Below, one piece after another: positions 47,728 through 57,852 of a DNA stretch of 64,000 bases. Under the pieces are notes generated by a model. The model saw nothing but the letters and a program-made list of their open reading frames with translations, was not told the DNA's origin and did no database searches. Each line of letters begins with the position of its first letter. Position 1 is the stretch's first letter. The stretch is taken from positions 51,592-115,591 of the forward strand of contig NZ_BJNG01000038.1 of assembly GCF_006539565.1 (NCBI RefSeq), given 5' to 3'. This DNA comes from Pseudonocardia hydrocarbonoxydans (GTDB lineage Bacteria > Actinomycetota > Actinomycetes > Mycobacteriales > Pseudonocardiaceae). A program made the translations under genes and the position numbers.

Positions 47728-48183
47728 TCAGGTGGCGTCGGGGTCGAGCGGGGGGCGCTCGTTCTTCGCGAGCGTCTCCGGCGCCGGGCCGGTGGCCGGG
47801 TGGGGCTCGGGCGCCGTGGGGGCGGCGGGGGCGGCGCCGCCGTTCTGCTTCGACAGGTACGGCGTGCTCGCGGCCATGCCGTTGCGGGGCGCGAACCCGT
47901 TGGGCTTCACGGCCGGCCCGTCGTCGAACAGGGCACGGGTGGCCGCGGTCTTCGGGTTGAAGTTGCGCAGGCCCCGCAGCTCCTCCAGCGGCTTGCGCAG
48001 CTCGTCGAACTCCGGGCCGAGCTCGCCCTTGAGCTGGTCGCGGGCGCCGGTGGCGTACTCCTTGACCTGCCGGATCGCACCGCCCAGCCAGGCGGCCGCC
48101 GCCGGGAGCCGTTCGGGACCGAGGATGAACAGCCCGGCCACGACCAACACCATGATCTCGCCCCAGCCGACGCTGTCGAACAT
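47728..48183 (-). CDS. tatB: TatB, Sec-independent protein translocase
   Basis: A 151-residue Tat[45 protein letters not shown] gives the membrane helix, Gly-Pro hinge and amphipathic helix, followed by a Pro/Ala-rich cytosolic tail. TatB binds twin-arginine signal peptides with TatC. The place next to htrA, rseA and sigE matches M. tuberculosis Rv1221-Rv1224. tatA and tatC are elsewhere. Confidence 0.93.
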   Translation of the reverse strand: MFDSVGWGEIMVLVVAGLFILGPERLPAAAAWLGGAIRQVKEYATGARDQLKGELGPEFDELRKPLEELRGLRNFNPKTAATRALFDDGPAVKPNGFAPRNGMAASTPYLSKQNGGAAPAAPTAPEPHPATGPAPETLAKNERPPLDPDAT

Positions 48184-48209
48184 GACCGGATCCTACCGGG
48201 CGGGCCGCG

Positions 48210-49787
<1,578 letters not shown>

Positions 49788-49880
49788 CGGGGGCGGGCGC
49801 TCCTGGGGCGGCGGGCGGGACGGGCCGCGGTCAGCGTGCCGCAGCCGGGGTGAAGTCCGCGTACCGACCCGCCGGGGCCG

Positions 49881-50537
49881 TCAGTGGATGCCGTGCCCCA
49901 GGTAGGTGCGGGGGCTGCGCGCCAGGCCGCCGAGGCGGGTGTCGCCGCCGGGGGACGGCGCGTCGAGCCCGAGCCGGGCCGGCACCACCCCGCCGGGGCC
50001 CAGCACCGAGCCGCCGAGGACGCCCCGGTCGGTGGCGGTGGGCGCCGCGACCGTCGGGAGCGCCGTGCCGCCGAACGCGAGGGCGCCGATGGCGAGGCCG
50101 GAGACGGCGGCCCCGGCGCCGATCCGCATTCGGCGGTTGGAGCGCGGGCGGGACGCGGCGGGCCGGTCGGGCTCCGGCACGGGCTCGGGGGCGGGGGCGG
50201 GGGCGGGGGCGCGCACGACCGAGACCAGCTCCCCCTCGGTGCTGACGGCCAGCCCCGCGGGCGGCTCGGGCAGCTCGGTGTCCTGCGGGATCGCGCGCAG
50301 CGCGGTGAGCAGTGAGGACGGCAGCGACGGGCAGGACGCGCCGCGCAGCGCCGTGCGGGCCTGCCGCTGGGCGACGACCTCGGCCGCGCAGTCCGGGCAG
50401 GCGGCGACATGCTGGGTGGCGCGGGCGTGCGGGCGCCGGGCGAGCTCGTCGTCGACGAAGGCCACGACCGCGTCCGACGTGAGGTGCGTCTGACCCCACT
50501 CGGACCTGTTGACCGTGAACAGCCGACGCTCGCTCAT
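49881..50537 (-). CDS. rseA: Anti-sigma-E factor (RseA-like) with ZAS motif and one membrane span
   Basis: A 218-residue protein: [35 protein letters not shown] carries the zinc anti-sigma motif His-x3-Cys-x2-Cys, and [25 protein letters not shown] is the membrane span before a short external tail. ATG 50537 overlaps the sigE stop (ATGA), so it is translationally coupled to its target sigma factor. Such factors release the sigma upon oxidation or proteolysis. Confidence 0.9.
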   Translation of the reverse strand: MSERRLFTVNRSEWGQTHLTSDAVVAFVDDELARRPHARATQHVAACPDCAAEVVAQRQARTALRGASCPSLPSSLLTALRAIPQDTELPEPPAGLAVSTEGELVSVVRAPAPAPAPEPVPEPDRPAASRPRSNRRMRIGAGAAVSGLAIGALAFGGTALPTVAAPTATDRGVLGGSVLGPGGVVPARLGLDAPSPGGDTRLGGLARSPRTYLGHGIH

Positions 50538-51148
50538 GCCCTGGCCTCCTCCGGCACCCTCGACCCGGCCGCCGCGGACCGGTCACGCTCGATGGCGGCC
50601 CGGAGCGCGGCGCGTCCGCGGTGGATCCTGCTGCGCACCGTACCCAGCTTCACCCCGAGGGTCGCGCCGATCTCCTCGTAGGACAGCCCCTCGACGTCGC
50701 AGAGCACGACCGCGGCGCGGAACTCCGGCGGCAGTGCGTCGAGCGCGGTCTGCAACGCGGGGTCGAGGTGGGTGTCGGAGAACACCTGCTCCGGCTCGGG
50801 CCCGCGGCCCGGGATGCGCTCGGAGTCCTCCGGCAGCGCCTCCATCCGGATGCGGGCGCGGCGCCGGACCATGTCGAGGAACAGGTTGGTGGTGATCCTG
50901 TGCAGCCAGCCCTCGAACGTGCCGGGGCGGTAGGAGGCGAGGTTGCGGAAGACCCGGACGAACGTCTCCTGCGTGAGGTCCTCGGCGTCGTGCGGGTTAC
51001 CGGTGAGGCGGTAGGCGAGTCGGTACACCCGGTCCGCGTGCTCGCGCACGACCTCGTCCCACGTCGGCGGGGTCCACGGCACACCCTCGCCGGGCAGCAC
51101 CGTCCCCACGGACTGCGGGGCGGTGGCGGTGGCCAGGCCGTCGGTCAT
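50534..51148 (-). CDS. sigE: ECF sigma factor SigE
   Basis: A 204-residue ECF sigma factor. Region 2 ([40 protein letters not shown], then [17 protein letters not shown]) and region 4 ([49 protein letters not shown]) are complete. It drives the envelope-stress response. ATG 51148 was chosen from the homologous start; earlier frames are non-homologous. A matching ECF promoter lies at 51192-51217, suggesting autoregulation. Confidence 0.94.
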   Translation of the reverse strand: MTDGLATATAPQSVGTVLPGEGVPWTPPTWDEVVREHADRVYRLAYRLTGNPHDAEDLTQETFVRVFRNLASYRPGTFEGWLHRITTNLFLDMVRRRARIRMEALPEDSERIPGRGPEPEQVFSDTHLDPALQTALDALPPEFRAAVVLCDVEGLSYEEIGATLGVKLGTVRSRIHRGRAALRAAIERDRSAAAGSRVPEEARA

Positions 51149-51191
51149 GGTGTTCTCGAACCCTCTCGGCGCGGGTCGTGCTGCTCGTGCC

Positions 51192-51217
51192 AACGTCCCC
51201 AGGGGCCGGGGGGTTCC
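51192..51217 (-). promoter_or_regulatory. ECF (SigE-type) promoter of sigE
   Basis: On the minus strand GGAAC (complement of 51213-51217) and CGTT (complement of 51192-51195) are spaced by 17 nt, matching the GGAAC-N16/17-CGTT pattern of SigE-type promoters. The start of transcription would be near 51185, giving a leader of about 36 nt before the ATG at 51148. Confidence 0.62.
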
Positions 51218-51343
51218 CCGGTCTGCGGTGCACCGGCCGACGACCCCGGCCGATCTGTGCTCCACGGTGCCCTACCGCTGTGAACGACGGGTGAGAACCG
51301 ACTGAGAGGAACCTGTGAAACCGCAGCACAGTAGCCTCCCCCC

Positions 51344-51991
51344 ATGACCGTCCGCACGGACGACGGCTACCCGTGGGCCGTCCGCGACTACGTCGAGGGA
51401 TACCTGGCCGAGGACGACGTCGTCCGCGACGCACGGGCCCGCGGCGACGCGCTCGGCTGCGCCCCGATCGCCCCGGGCTGCGGCGCGGGCCTGCGCTTCC
51501 TCGCGGCCGCCATCGGCGCCCGCGCCGTCGTCGAGATCGGGACCGGGGCGGGGGTCAGCGGGCTCTGGCTGCTCGGGGGCATGGCCGTCGACGGCGTGCT
51601 CACCTCGATCGACGTCGACCCGGAGGCGCAGCGGGTCGCCCGGTCGGCGTTCGTGGCCGCGGGGTACGCCCCCGGACGCCTGCGGCTGATCAACGGGATG
51701 GGCCTGGAGGTGCTGCCGCGCCTCACCGACGCCGGCTACGACCTGGTGTTCGTCGACGCGAGCAGCACCGACTACCCCCGCTACCTCGACGAGGCCGTGC
51801 GGCTGCTGCGCCCGGGCGGGGTGGTCGCGATGGCGGGCGTGCTCACCGGCGGCGTCACCGACCCCGCGGCGGCCGACGCGGGCAGCGTCGCGCTGCGCGA
51901 GGTGGCCCGCCAGGTGCGCGAGGACGAGCGGCTCGTGCCGGTGCTGCTGCCCCTGGGCGACGGCCTGCTGGCCGCCGTGGCCGCCACCTGA
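51344..51991 (+). CDS. O-methyltransferase (CCoAOMT-like)
   Basis: A 215-residue SAM- and metal-dependent O-methyltransferase. AVVEIGTGAGVSGLWLLGGM (motif I), LTSIDVDPEAQRVARSAF, YDLVFVDASSTDYPRYLDEAVRLLRPGG (metal-binding Asp) match the family. M. tuberculosis Rv1220c occupies the same divergent place beside sigE. ATG 51344; the acceptor, usually a catechol, is unknown. Confidence 0.9.
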   Translation: MTVRTDDGYPWAVRDYVEGYLAEDDVVRDARARGDALGCAPIAPGCGAGLRFLAAAIGARAVVEIGTGAGVSGLWLLGGMAVDGVLTSIDVDPEAQRVARSAFVAAGYAPGRLRLINGMGLEVLPRLTDAGYDLVFVDASSTDYPRYLDEAVRLLRPGGVVAMAGVLTGGVTDPAAADAGSVALREVARQVREDERLVPVLLPLGDGLLAAVAAT

Positions 51992-52088
51992 TCGAGTGCC
52001 CCCGCGCACGGCCCGGGATGGATCTTGCATTACCGTCTCGACCCGGCCGAGATGCCTCGGTGAACGGATCAGAGAGGACGACACACCC

Positions 52089-52538
52089 GTGACGCAGACC
52101 CTCAACGCCATCCTGCTGGACCCGACCCGGCGCCCCGCCGTCGTGACGGACCTGCAGACGCTGGTCGACCAGGAGGTCTCGGACTCCGGCGGTGTCTCCG
52201 GCGCCGTCATCAAGACCGGTTACGCCACGGTCAAGAAGGTCAAGCCGGGCATCGTGACCAGCGCGGTCGACAAGATGCTGCCCGACTTCGCCACCGCGCT
52301 GGAGCCGTTCTACGCCGACTACCGCGCGAGCGCGGGCACCGACTTCGGCGCCTACCTCTCGGCCCGCCCGGCCGAGGCCGCCAACGCGCTGCTCGGCGTC
52401 AGCGACTCCCGGGCGAACGGCAGCAGCTCCGAGGCCATCAAGAAGGTCTACGCGAAGCTGCGCCCGCAGGGTCAGAAGAACGTCGAGGAGGCGCTGCCCC
52501 GCCTGGGCCGCCTGATCGACCAGCACGCCAAGGGCTGA
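52089..52538 (+). CDS. DUF6918-like actinobacterial protein
   Basis: A 149-residue soluble, mostly helical protein: TLNAILLDPTRRPAVVTDLQTLVDQEVSDSGGVSGAVIKTGYATVKKVKPGIVTSAVDKMLPDF and DFGAYLSARPAEAANALLGVSD. It fits a family of conserved actinobacterial proteins of unknown function that I believe is DUF6918. GTG 52089 follows gagaggacg at good distance. It ends at a strong hairpin shared with glgC. Confidence 0.75.
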   Translation: MTQTLNAILLDPTRRPAVVTDLQTLVDQEVSDSGGVSGAVIKTGYATVKKVKPGIVTSAVDKMLPDFATALEPFYADYRASAGTDFGAYLSARPAEAANALLGVSDSRANGSSSEAIKKVYAKLRPQGQKNVEEALPRLGRLIDQHAKG

Positions 52539-52545
52539 CATCCCG

Positions 52546-52586
52546 TGCGCGGGGAACCGTGGCTCCGGCCACGGTCCCCGCGCACG
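52546..52586. terminator. Convergent terminator, copy 2 of a repeated hairpin
   Basis: The stem pairs 52546-52564 with 52569-52586 (one extra A in the left arm, 4-nt loop). The right arm, GCCACGGTCCCCGCGCAC, is identical to that at 40840-40857. It lies between the convergent DUF6918-like and glgC genes. Confidence 0.78.
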
Positions 52587-52591
52587 ACCGT

Positions 52592-53851
52592 CTACAGGGC
52601 CGTCATGCCCTTGCCGAGCACCACGACCCCGCCGGGGCTGACGGTGTAGCGGGCCCGGTCGGTGGCCAGGTCGACGCCGACCAGCGCGCCGTCGGGGATG
52701 CTGACGTTCTTGTCCAGGATCGCCCCGCGCACCACCGCCCCGCGGCCGATGCGGACGCCCGGCAGGATCACCGAGTCCGACACCTCCGCCCCGGCGTGGA
52801 TCAGCACGTTGGGGCTGATCACCGAACGGCGCACGATGGCCCCGGAGATGATCGTGCCGGAGCCGACGATCGAGTCCTGCGCGATGCCGCCCTCCACGAA
52901 CTTCGCCGGGGGCAGCGGAGCGGTGGCCGTGCGGATCGGCCAGCGGTCGTTGTAGAGGTTGAAGATCGGGTGCACCGACCACAGGTCGTTGTGCGCCTCG
53001 TAGTAGGCGTCGATCGTGCCCACGTCGCGCCAGTAGCCCGAGTCGCGGTCGGTGGCGCCGGGCACCACGTTCTCGGCGAAGTCGTAGACGGCCGCCTGAC
53101 CCTCGTCCACCAGGCGCGGGATGATGTCGCCGCCCATGTCGTGGTCGGAGTCGCCGTCCTCGGCGTCGGCCCGCAGCGCGTCGAGCAGGACGTCGGTGGT
53201 GAAGACGTAGTTGCCCATCGACGCGAACGTGACGTCGGGGTCGTCGGGCACCGACGGCGGCTCGGACGGCTTCTCCAGGAACTCGATGATCTTCCCGGAC
53301 TCGTCGGAGGCGATGACGCCGAACGCCTTCGCCTCCGCCCGCGGCACCCGGATGCCGGCGACGGTGACGCCCGCGCCGCTCTCGATGTGCTGGGCGATCA
53401 TCTGGCTGGGGTCCATGCGGTACACGTGGTCGGCACCGAACACCGCGATGTAGTCGGGGCGCTCGTCGTAGACGAGGTTGAGGCTCTGGAAGATCGCGTC
53501 GGCGCTGCCGGTGTACCAGCGGCGGCCGAGCCGCTGCTGGGCCGGGACCGTGGTGATGTACTGCCCGAGCACGCTGGAGAGCCGCCAGGTGGTGGAGATG
53601 TGCCGGTCGAGGCTGTGCGACTTGTACTGGGTGAGCACGCAGATGCGGTGCAGCCCGGCGTTGACCAGGTTGGACAGCACGAAGTCGATCAGGCGGTAGT
53701 TGCCGCCGAAGGGGACCGCGGGCTTGGCCCGGTCGGCCGTGAGCGGCCACAGGCGCTTGCCCTCGCCGCCGGCGAGCACGATGCCCAGCACGTTGGCCGA
53801 CAGACCACGGGGCGCAGCGGCCGAGAGCCGAGCGCCCGTCACAGCAGCCAT
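52592..53851 (-). CDS. glgC: GlgC, glucose-1-phosphate adenylyltransferase
   Basis: A 419-residue enzyme making ADP-glucose from ATP and glucose 1-phosphate. [42 protein letters not shown] is the nucleotidyl-transfer motif, [12 protein letters not shown] and [13 protein letters not shown] the substrate parts, ending in a left-handed beta-helix ([40 protein letters not shown]). It is divergent from the GlgM gene that uses its product, as in M. tuberculosis Rv1212c-Rv1213. Confidence 0.96.
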   Translation of the reverse strand: MAAVTGARLSAAAPRGLSANVLGIVLAGGEGKRLWPLTADRAKPAVPFGGNYRLIDFVLSNLVNAGLHRICVLTQYKSHSLDRHISTTWRLSSVLGQYITTVPAQQRLGRRWYTGSADAIFQSLNLVYDERPDYIAVFGADHVYRMDPSQMIAQHIESGAGVTVAGIRVPRAEAKAFGVIASDESGKIIEFLEKPSEPPSVPDDPDVTFASMGNYVFTTDVLLDALRADAEDGDSDHDMGGDIIPRLVDEGQAAVYDFAENVVPGATDRDSGYWRDVGTIDAYYEAHNDLWSVHPIFNLYNDRWPIRTATAPLPPAKFVEGGIAQDSIVGSGTIISGAIVRRSVISPNVLIHAGAEVSDSVILPGVRIGRGAVVRGAILDKNVSIPDGALVGVDLATDRARYTVSPGGVVVLGKGMTAL

Positions 53852-53964
53852 CCCCGCAGCGTCACGAGGTCGACCCTAGTGGCCCGACACGGTGCCCGGC
53901 CACATCTGGATCGGTGCCCCGCACGACAGCCCGCGGGCGTCCCCGGACGGCTACGGTGCACGGC

Positions 53965-55125
53965 GTGCGCATCGGCCTGCTCACCCGCGAATACCCGCCC
54001 GACGTCTACGGAGGGGCCGGGGTGCACGTCGAGCACCTGGTGCCCGCGCTGCGGGCGCTCGTCGACGTCGACGTCCATTGCTTCGGGGAACCCCGCCCCG
54101 ACCGGCCGCAAACCTTCGGCCACCGCGCCCCCGGCGCGCTGCAGGGCGCGAACCCGGCGCTGCAGACCCTGGGCGTCGACCTGACGATGGTGGCCGCGCT
54201 CGACGGCGTCGACCTCGCGCACTCCCACACCTGGTACGCCAACATGGCCGGGCACCTGGCGAAGATCCTGCACGGCGTGCCGCACGTCGTCACCGCGCAC
54301 TCGCTGGAGCCGCGGCGGCCGTGGAAGGCCGAGCAGCTCGGCGGTGGCTACCGCCTGTCCTCGTGGGTGGAGCGCACCTCCTACGAGTACGCCGACGCGG
54401 TGATCGCGGTGAGCGCGGGCATGCGCACCGACGTGCTGGACTGCTACCCCGCGCTCGACCCGGACCGGGTGCACGTGGTGCACAACGGCATCGACACCGT
54501 CTTCTACCACCCCGACGAGCGGCGCGACGCCGTCGTGGCCGCGGGCGTCGACCCGGACCGGCCCAGCGTCGTGTTCGTCGGCCGGATCACCCGCCAGAAG
54601 GGGCTCGGGCACCTCGTCGCCGCCGCCCACCGCATCGACCCGGCGGCCCAGATCGTGCTGTGCGCGGGGGCGCCGGACACCCCGGAGATCGCCGAGGAGA
54701 CCGAGAAGGCGGTGGCCGAGCTGTCCGCCGCCCGCGGGAACGTGGTGTGGGTGCGCCGGATGCTGCCCACCGCGGAGATCCGCCAGCTGCTCTCCGCGGC
54801 CACGGTGTTCGTCTGCCCGTCGGTCTACGAGCCGCTGGGCATCGTCAACCTCGAGGCGATGGCGTGCGGCACCGCGGTCGTCGCCTCGGACGTGGGCGGC
54901 ATCCCCGAGGTCGTCGACGACGGGCGGACCGGCACGCTGGTGCACTACGACCAGCACGCCGAGGACGACTTCCGCGCCGGGGTCGCCGACGCCGTCAACG
55001 CCCTGCTGGCCGATCCCGCGCGCGCGGCGGAGATGGGGGCGGCCGGCCGGGCCCGTGCCGAGCGGGAGTTCGCCTGGGAGCAGGCCGCGGCCCGGACCGT
55101 GGAGATCTACCGCTCACTGCGCTGA
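53965..55125 (+). CDS. glgM: GlgM/GlgA-type GT4 glucan synthase
   Basis: A 386-residue GT4 glycosyltransferase with VRIGLLTREYPPDVYGGAGVHVEHLVPALR at the start, VVFVGRITRQKGLGHLVAAAHRI and the donor-binding VFVCPSVYEPLGIVNLEAMACGTAVVASDVGGIPEVV (Glu-x7-Glu). Actinobacterial members make maltose 1-phosphate from ADP-glucose and glucose 1-phosphate (GlgM) or extend glucan. GTG 53965 is used; the frame upstream is not homologous. It shares the divergent region with glgC. Confidence 0.93.
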   Translation: MRIGLLTREYPPDVYGGAGVHVEHLVPALRALVDVDVHCFGEPRPDRPQTFGHRAPGALQGANPALQTLGVDLTMVAALDGVDLAHSHTWYANMAGHLAKILHGVPHVVTAHSLEPRRPWKAEQLGGGYRLSSWVERTSYEYADAVIAVSAGMRTDVLDCYPALDPDRVHVVHNGIDTVFYHPDERRDAVVAAGVDPDRPSVVFVGRITRQKGLGHLVAAAHRIDPAAQIVLCAGAPDTPEIAEETEKAVAELSAARGNVVWVRRMLPTAEIRQLLSAATVFVCPSVYEPLGIVNLEAMACGTAVVASDVGGIPEVVDDGRTGTLVHYDQHAEDDFRAGVADAVNALLADPARAAEMGAAGRARAEREFAWEQAAARTVEIYRSLR

Positions 55126-55146
55126 TTCGGTCTGCGGTGAGACGGC

Positions 55147-55180
55147 ACGGCACCCGTACGCGTGCGCGTACGGGTGCCGT
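55147..55180. terminator. Convergent terminator between glgM and the DUF3117 gene
   Basis: ACGGCACCCGTACGC (55147-55161) and its exact complement (55166-55180) form a 15-bp stem with a 4-nt loop, 22 nt after the glgM stop. It also lies 35 nt past the stop of the leftward DUF3117 gene, so it can serve both. Confidence 0.78.
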
Positions 55181-55215
55181 GTCGTCCGGTGGGCCGCCGG
55201 GGCGGCCCGTGCGGT

Positions 55216-55383
55216 TCAGCCCGATGCGGCCTTGAGGGCGTCGCCGAGGTCGCTGGCCTCCTCGGCCGACATCTCCACGACCAGGCGGCCACCGCCCTCC
55301 AGCGGAACGCGCATCACGATGCCGCGCCCCTCCTTGGTCACCTCCAGGGGACCGTCACCGGTACGGGGCTTCATCGCCGCCAT
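55216..55383 (-). CDS. DUF3117 family small protein
   Basis: A 55-residue protein (MAAMKPRTGDGPLEVTKEGR, then IVMRVPLEGGGRLVVEMSA and a short C-terminal helix EASDLGDALKAASG). The sequence is the well-conserved actinobacterial DUF3117, next to glgM as in M. tuberculosis (Rv1211). ATG 55383 follows a purine-rich stretch (ggagcagg). Function unknown. It marks the end of the conserved core before the accessory island. Confidence 0.92.
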   Translation of the reverse strand: MAAMKPRTGDGPLEVTKEGRGIVMRVPLEGGGRLVVEMSAEEASDLGDALKAASG

Positions 55384-55535
55384 GTCCTGCTCCCTCCGTC
55401 ATCGTGTCTGCAGGGCGCCGCTGCGCCGGGGAGAGCGCAGGACGGGATGCTGGGGAACATCTTTCCTCATCCGAGGGTGAGGGCCACAACCGGAGCGATC
55501 AATCCGACGCAGGTTCACGCTGCGGAGCCGCGCAG

Positions 55536-56291
55536 TCACGGTCGACGTACCTGCAGCGCCGCCGCGCCCAGGGCCAGCGCGGCCACCGCCCAGGCCGCCA
55601 AGAGCAGCGCCGCACCCGCACCGTCGGCGTCGAGCATCCCGTTCGCCGCGGTGTGCGGAAGCCACATCGCCACCCCCGGCAGCACGGCCGCGAACAGCGG
55701 CAGCACGAGAAAGACGGCCAGGACCCCGCTGACCGCGCCCGCCGCCGACCGCAGAACGGCGGCGACGCCGAGTGCGAACACCGCCACGAGCGCCGGCTGC
55801 GCTGCGCCGGCCAGGAGCAGCCGCAGGCACTCGGCGACGCCCGGACCGGGCCCGGATGCCGCGAGGTCGACGGCGACCAGCACCGCACCACCGCCCAGAC
55901 CGACGACGGCCACCGCGCCGGCGAGCACCGCCGCCTTGGCCAGCAGCAGCGTCGTCCGCCCGGGGCACAGCCGCAGCGACAGCAGGATCTGGCCGGAGGC
56001 GAATTCGTCGGCCACCACCAGCACGCCCAGCGGCACCACGACGAGCCGGGCGATGTTGACGGCGAGGAACGACGCGTGCAGGTCGGTGCCGGCGAGGGGC
56101 GCGCCGCCGATACCCCCGGCGGTGGACAGCCACGCGTAGCCGCAGCCGAGTAGCACCATCAGCGCAGCGGTGACCGCCAGCAGACGCCGGTAGGACGGGG
56201 TGGCGACGAACTTCGCCGCCTCCATCCGCAGCACCCGTCCCCACCCCCCTCCCGTCGTGCCCGCCCGGTAGCGGACCGTGCCCCCGCTCAC
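55536..56291 (-). CDS. ABC-2-type permease of the bacteriocin operon
   Basis: A 251-residue membrane protein with about six helices: LLAVTAALMVLLGCGYAWLS, ARLVVVPLGVLVVADEFASGQILLSL (the short-loop motif of ABC-2 permeases), then LAKAAVLAGAVAVVGLGGGAVLVAVDL and further segments to LLAAWAVAALALGAAAL. GTG 56291 overlaps the stop of the ATPase gene (GTGA). With that ATPase it would form an exporter; in circular-bacteriocin operons such extra transporters often add producer immunity. Last gene of the operon. Confidence 0.82.
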   Translation of the reverse strand: MSGGTVRYRAGTTGGGWGRVLRMEAAKFVATPSYRRLLAVTAALMVLLGCGYAWLSTAGGIGGAPLAGTDLHASFLAVNIARLVVVPLGVLVVADEFASGQILLSLRLCPGRTTLLLAKAAVLAGAVAVVGLGGGAVLVAVDLAASGPGPGVAECLRLLLAGAAQPALVAVFALGVAAVLRSAAGAVSGVLAVFLVLPLFAAVLPGVAMWLPHTAANGMLDADGAGAALLLAAWAVAALALGAAALQVRRP

Positions 56292-57193
56292 GCCGATCCC
56301 CGTGGTGCCGCCGGGCCGCAAACGAGCCGCAGGTACGCGTCCTCCAACGTGGCCCGCTCCGGTGTCAGCTCGTGCGCCGTGAGCGCGTGCGTGGCAAGCA
56401 GTTCACCGATCGCGGCTGCGCACAGGCCGGTGACCAGGACCGCACCACCCGGCTGCGGTGCGACGCTCCCGCCTGCGCGGAGCAGGACGGTCCGCAGCAC
56501 GTCGAGCTGGTCGGGCCGCACCCGCACTCGCACCACCGTGCCCTCACCGCGCAGCGACTCGGTGTCGGCGTCGGCGACGAGCCGCCCGTCGTCGAGAACG
56601 ACGATCCGGTCGGCGATCGATTGCAGCTCGTGGATGAGGTGGCTCGACACCAGCACTGTGCGTCCCGCGTCCGCGTGCCCGCGCAGGAACGCGCGCAACC
56701 ACCGCACCGATACCGGGTCCAGGCCGTTCATCGGTTCGTCGAGTATGTAGACCGTCGGGTCGGCCAGCGCCGCGGCGACGATCCCGACCCGGGAAGCGGT
56801 GCCGAGCGACAGTTCCCCGGTTCGGCGACGCGCCACGTGCTCGAGCCCGGCTTCGGCGAGCAACTCGCCCACCCGGCGCCGCGGCACCCCCGCACCGATC
56901 GCGACCGACGCCAGGTGACGCTCCACCGTCCGGCCCGGATGCCACCCGCGGTGCTCCAGCACGGCCCCGACCACCCGGGCTGGGGAGGGCAGATCGATGT
57001 ATCGCAGCCCGTCGACAGTTGCGCTGCCGAGCTCGGGCCGGTCCAACCCGACGATCGTGCGGAGGGCCGTCGACTTTCCGGCACCGTTGGGCCCGACCAG
57101 CCCGGTGATCTCGCCACGCCGGGCCGTGAAAGTGACGGCGTCGAGAACCGGGCGGCCCCCGAGTCGCACCGTCACTCCATCCAGCGCGATCAC
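56288..57193 (-). CDS. ABC transporter ATPase (2)
   Basis: A 301-residue ATPase. Walker A GLVGPNGAGKSTALRTIVGL, signature GELSLGTASRVGI (LSLGT in place of LSGGQ), Walker B TVYILDEPMNGLDP and the H-loop LVSSHLIHEL are present, followed by a C-terminal extension (VRVRVRPDQLDVLRTVLL to the end) of the kind found in exporter ATPases such as the BcrA/NatA type. GTG 57193 overlaps the previous gene by 4 nt. Probably partner of the 55536-56291 permease. Confidence 0.88.
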   Translation of the reverse strand: MIALDGVTVRLGGRPVLDAVTFTARRGEITGLVGPNGAGKSTALRTIVGLDRPELGSATVDGLRYIDLPSPARVVGAVLEHRGWHPGRTVERHLASVAIGAGVPRRRVGELLAEAGLEHVARRRTGELSLGTASRVGIVAAALADPTVYILDEPMNGLDPVSVRWLRAFLRGHADAGRTVLVSSHLIHELQSIADRIVVLDDGRLVADADTESLRGEGTVVRVRVRPDQLDVLRTVLLRAGGSVAPQPGGAVLVTGLCAAAIGELLATHALTAHELTPERATLEDAYLRLVCGPAAPRGSA

Positions 57194-57852
57194 CGGGGGC
57201 CGGTTCCCGCGGGCTCGGGCAGGCCTGGGCCAGCTATCCGGATCGTGACCTCGACAAGATCGCGGAAGACCTCCGGTGGCTCGTGGGCCACGACTGTGAC
57301 GGAACATCCGGTCGCCATCCAGGTGTCGATGTCTCCGGCGAGGGCACCGACGCCCTGGGGGTCCAGACCGTTGAAGGGCTCGTCGAGGACGAGCAGCTCG
57401 CCGGGTGCGCCGGTGGTCAGCAGTAGCCATGCCTTGCGAACGTTGCCGGTGGAGAGGCCGTGCACGGGTGTGTCGAGCCATCGGGCCAGGCCATAACGCC
57501 CGGCGCGCTCCGCGAAGCTCCCGGGATCGATCTCGAGCAGCGACACGTGCTCGGAGACGGTCAGGGCGGGATACAGGGCAGGGGTCGCGCGGCACACGGT
57601 GCGCCGGGAGCGCAGCTCCGGGGTGCTCGCAGGCAGCCCGAGCACCGTGACCGAGCCCCTGCTCGGCCGCAACGTGCCGGCCACGAGCTCCACGACGGTG
57701 GACTTGCCGCTCCCGTTCGGGCCGGTCAACAGTGTGCATCCGTGCGGAACGCGCAGGTCCACACCAGTCAGCACGTCGACGTCGCGGCGGTAGCCGGCGG
57801 AGACACCGGACAGCTCACAGACGAGCCGGCCGGGGCCGGGGTCGGCGTTCAT
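57190..57852 (-). CDS. ABC transporter ATPase (1)
   Basis: A 220-residue single-domain ATPase: CTLLTGPNGSGKSTVVELVAGTL (Walker A), HGLSTGNVRKAWLLLTT (signature reduced to LSTGN), ELLVLDEPFNGLDP (Walker B) and TVVAHEPPE (H-loop His). ATG 57852 overlaps the large membrane gene by 4 nt. Small ATPases like this pair with the large membrane protein in circular-bacteriocin export. Confidence 0.88.
   Translation of the reverse strand: MNADPGPGRLVCELSGVSAGYRRDVDVLTGVDLRVPHGCTLLTGPNGSGKSTVVELVAGTLRPSRGSVTVLGLPASTPELRSRRTVCRATPALYPALTVSEHVSLLEIDPGSFAERAGRYGLARWLDTPVHGLSTGNVRKAWLLLTTGAPGELLVLDEPFNGLDPQGVGALAGDIDTWMATGCSVTVVAHEPPEVFRDLVEVTIRIAGPGLPEPAGTGPR

Noticed and set aside
55399..56244. Additional genes in other frames at the end of the bacteriocin operon
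   Set aside because: Their products are Arg-rich shadows; the chosen frame alone shows membrane helices and a 4-nt overlap with the ATPase gene.
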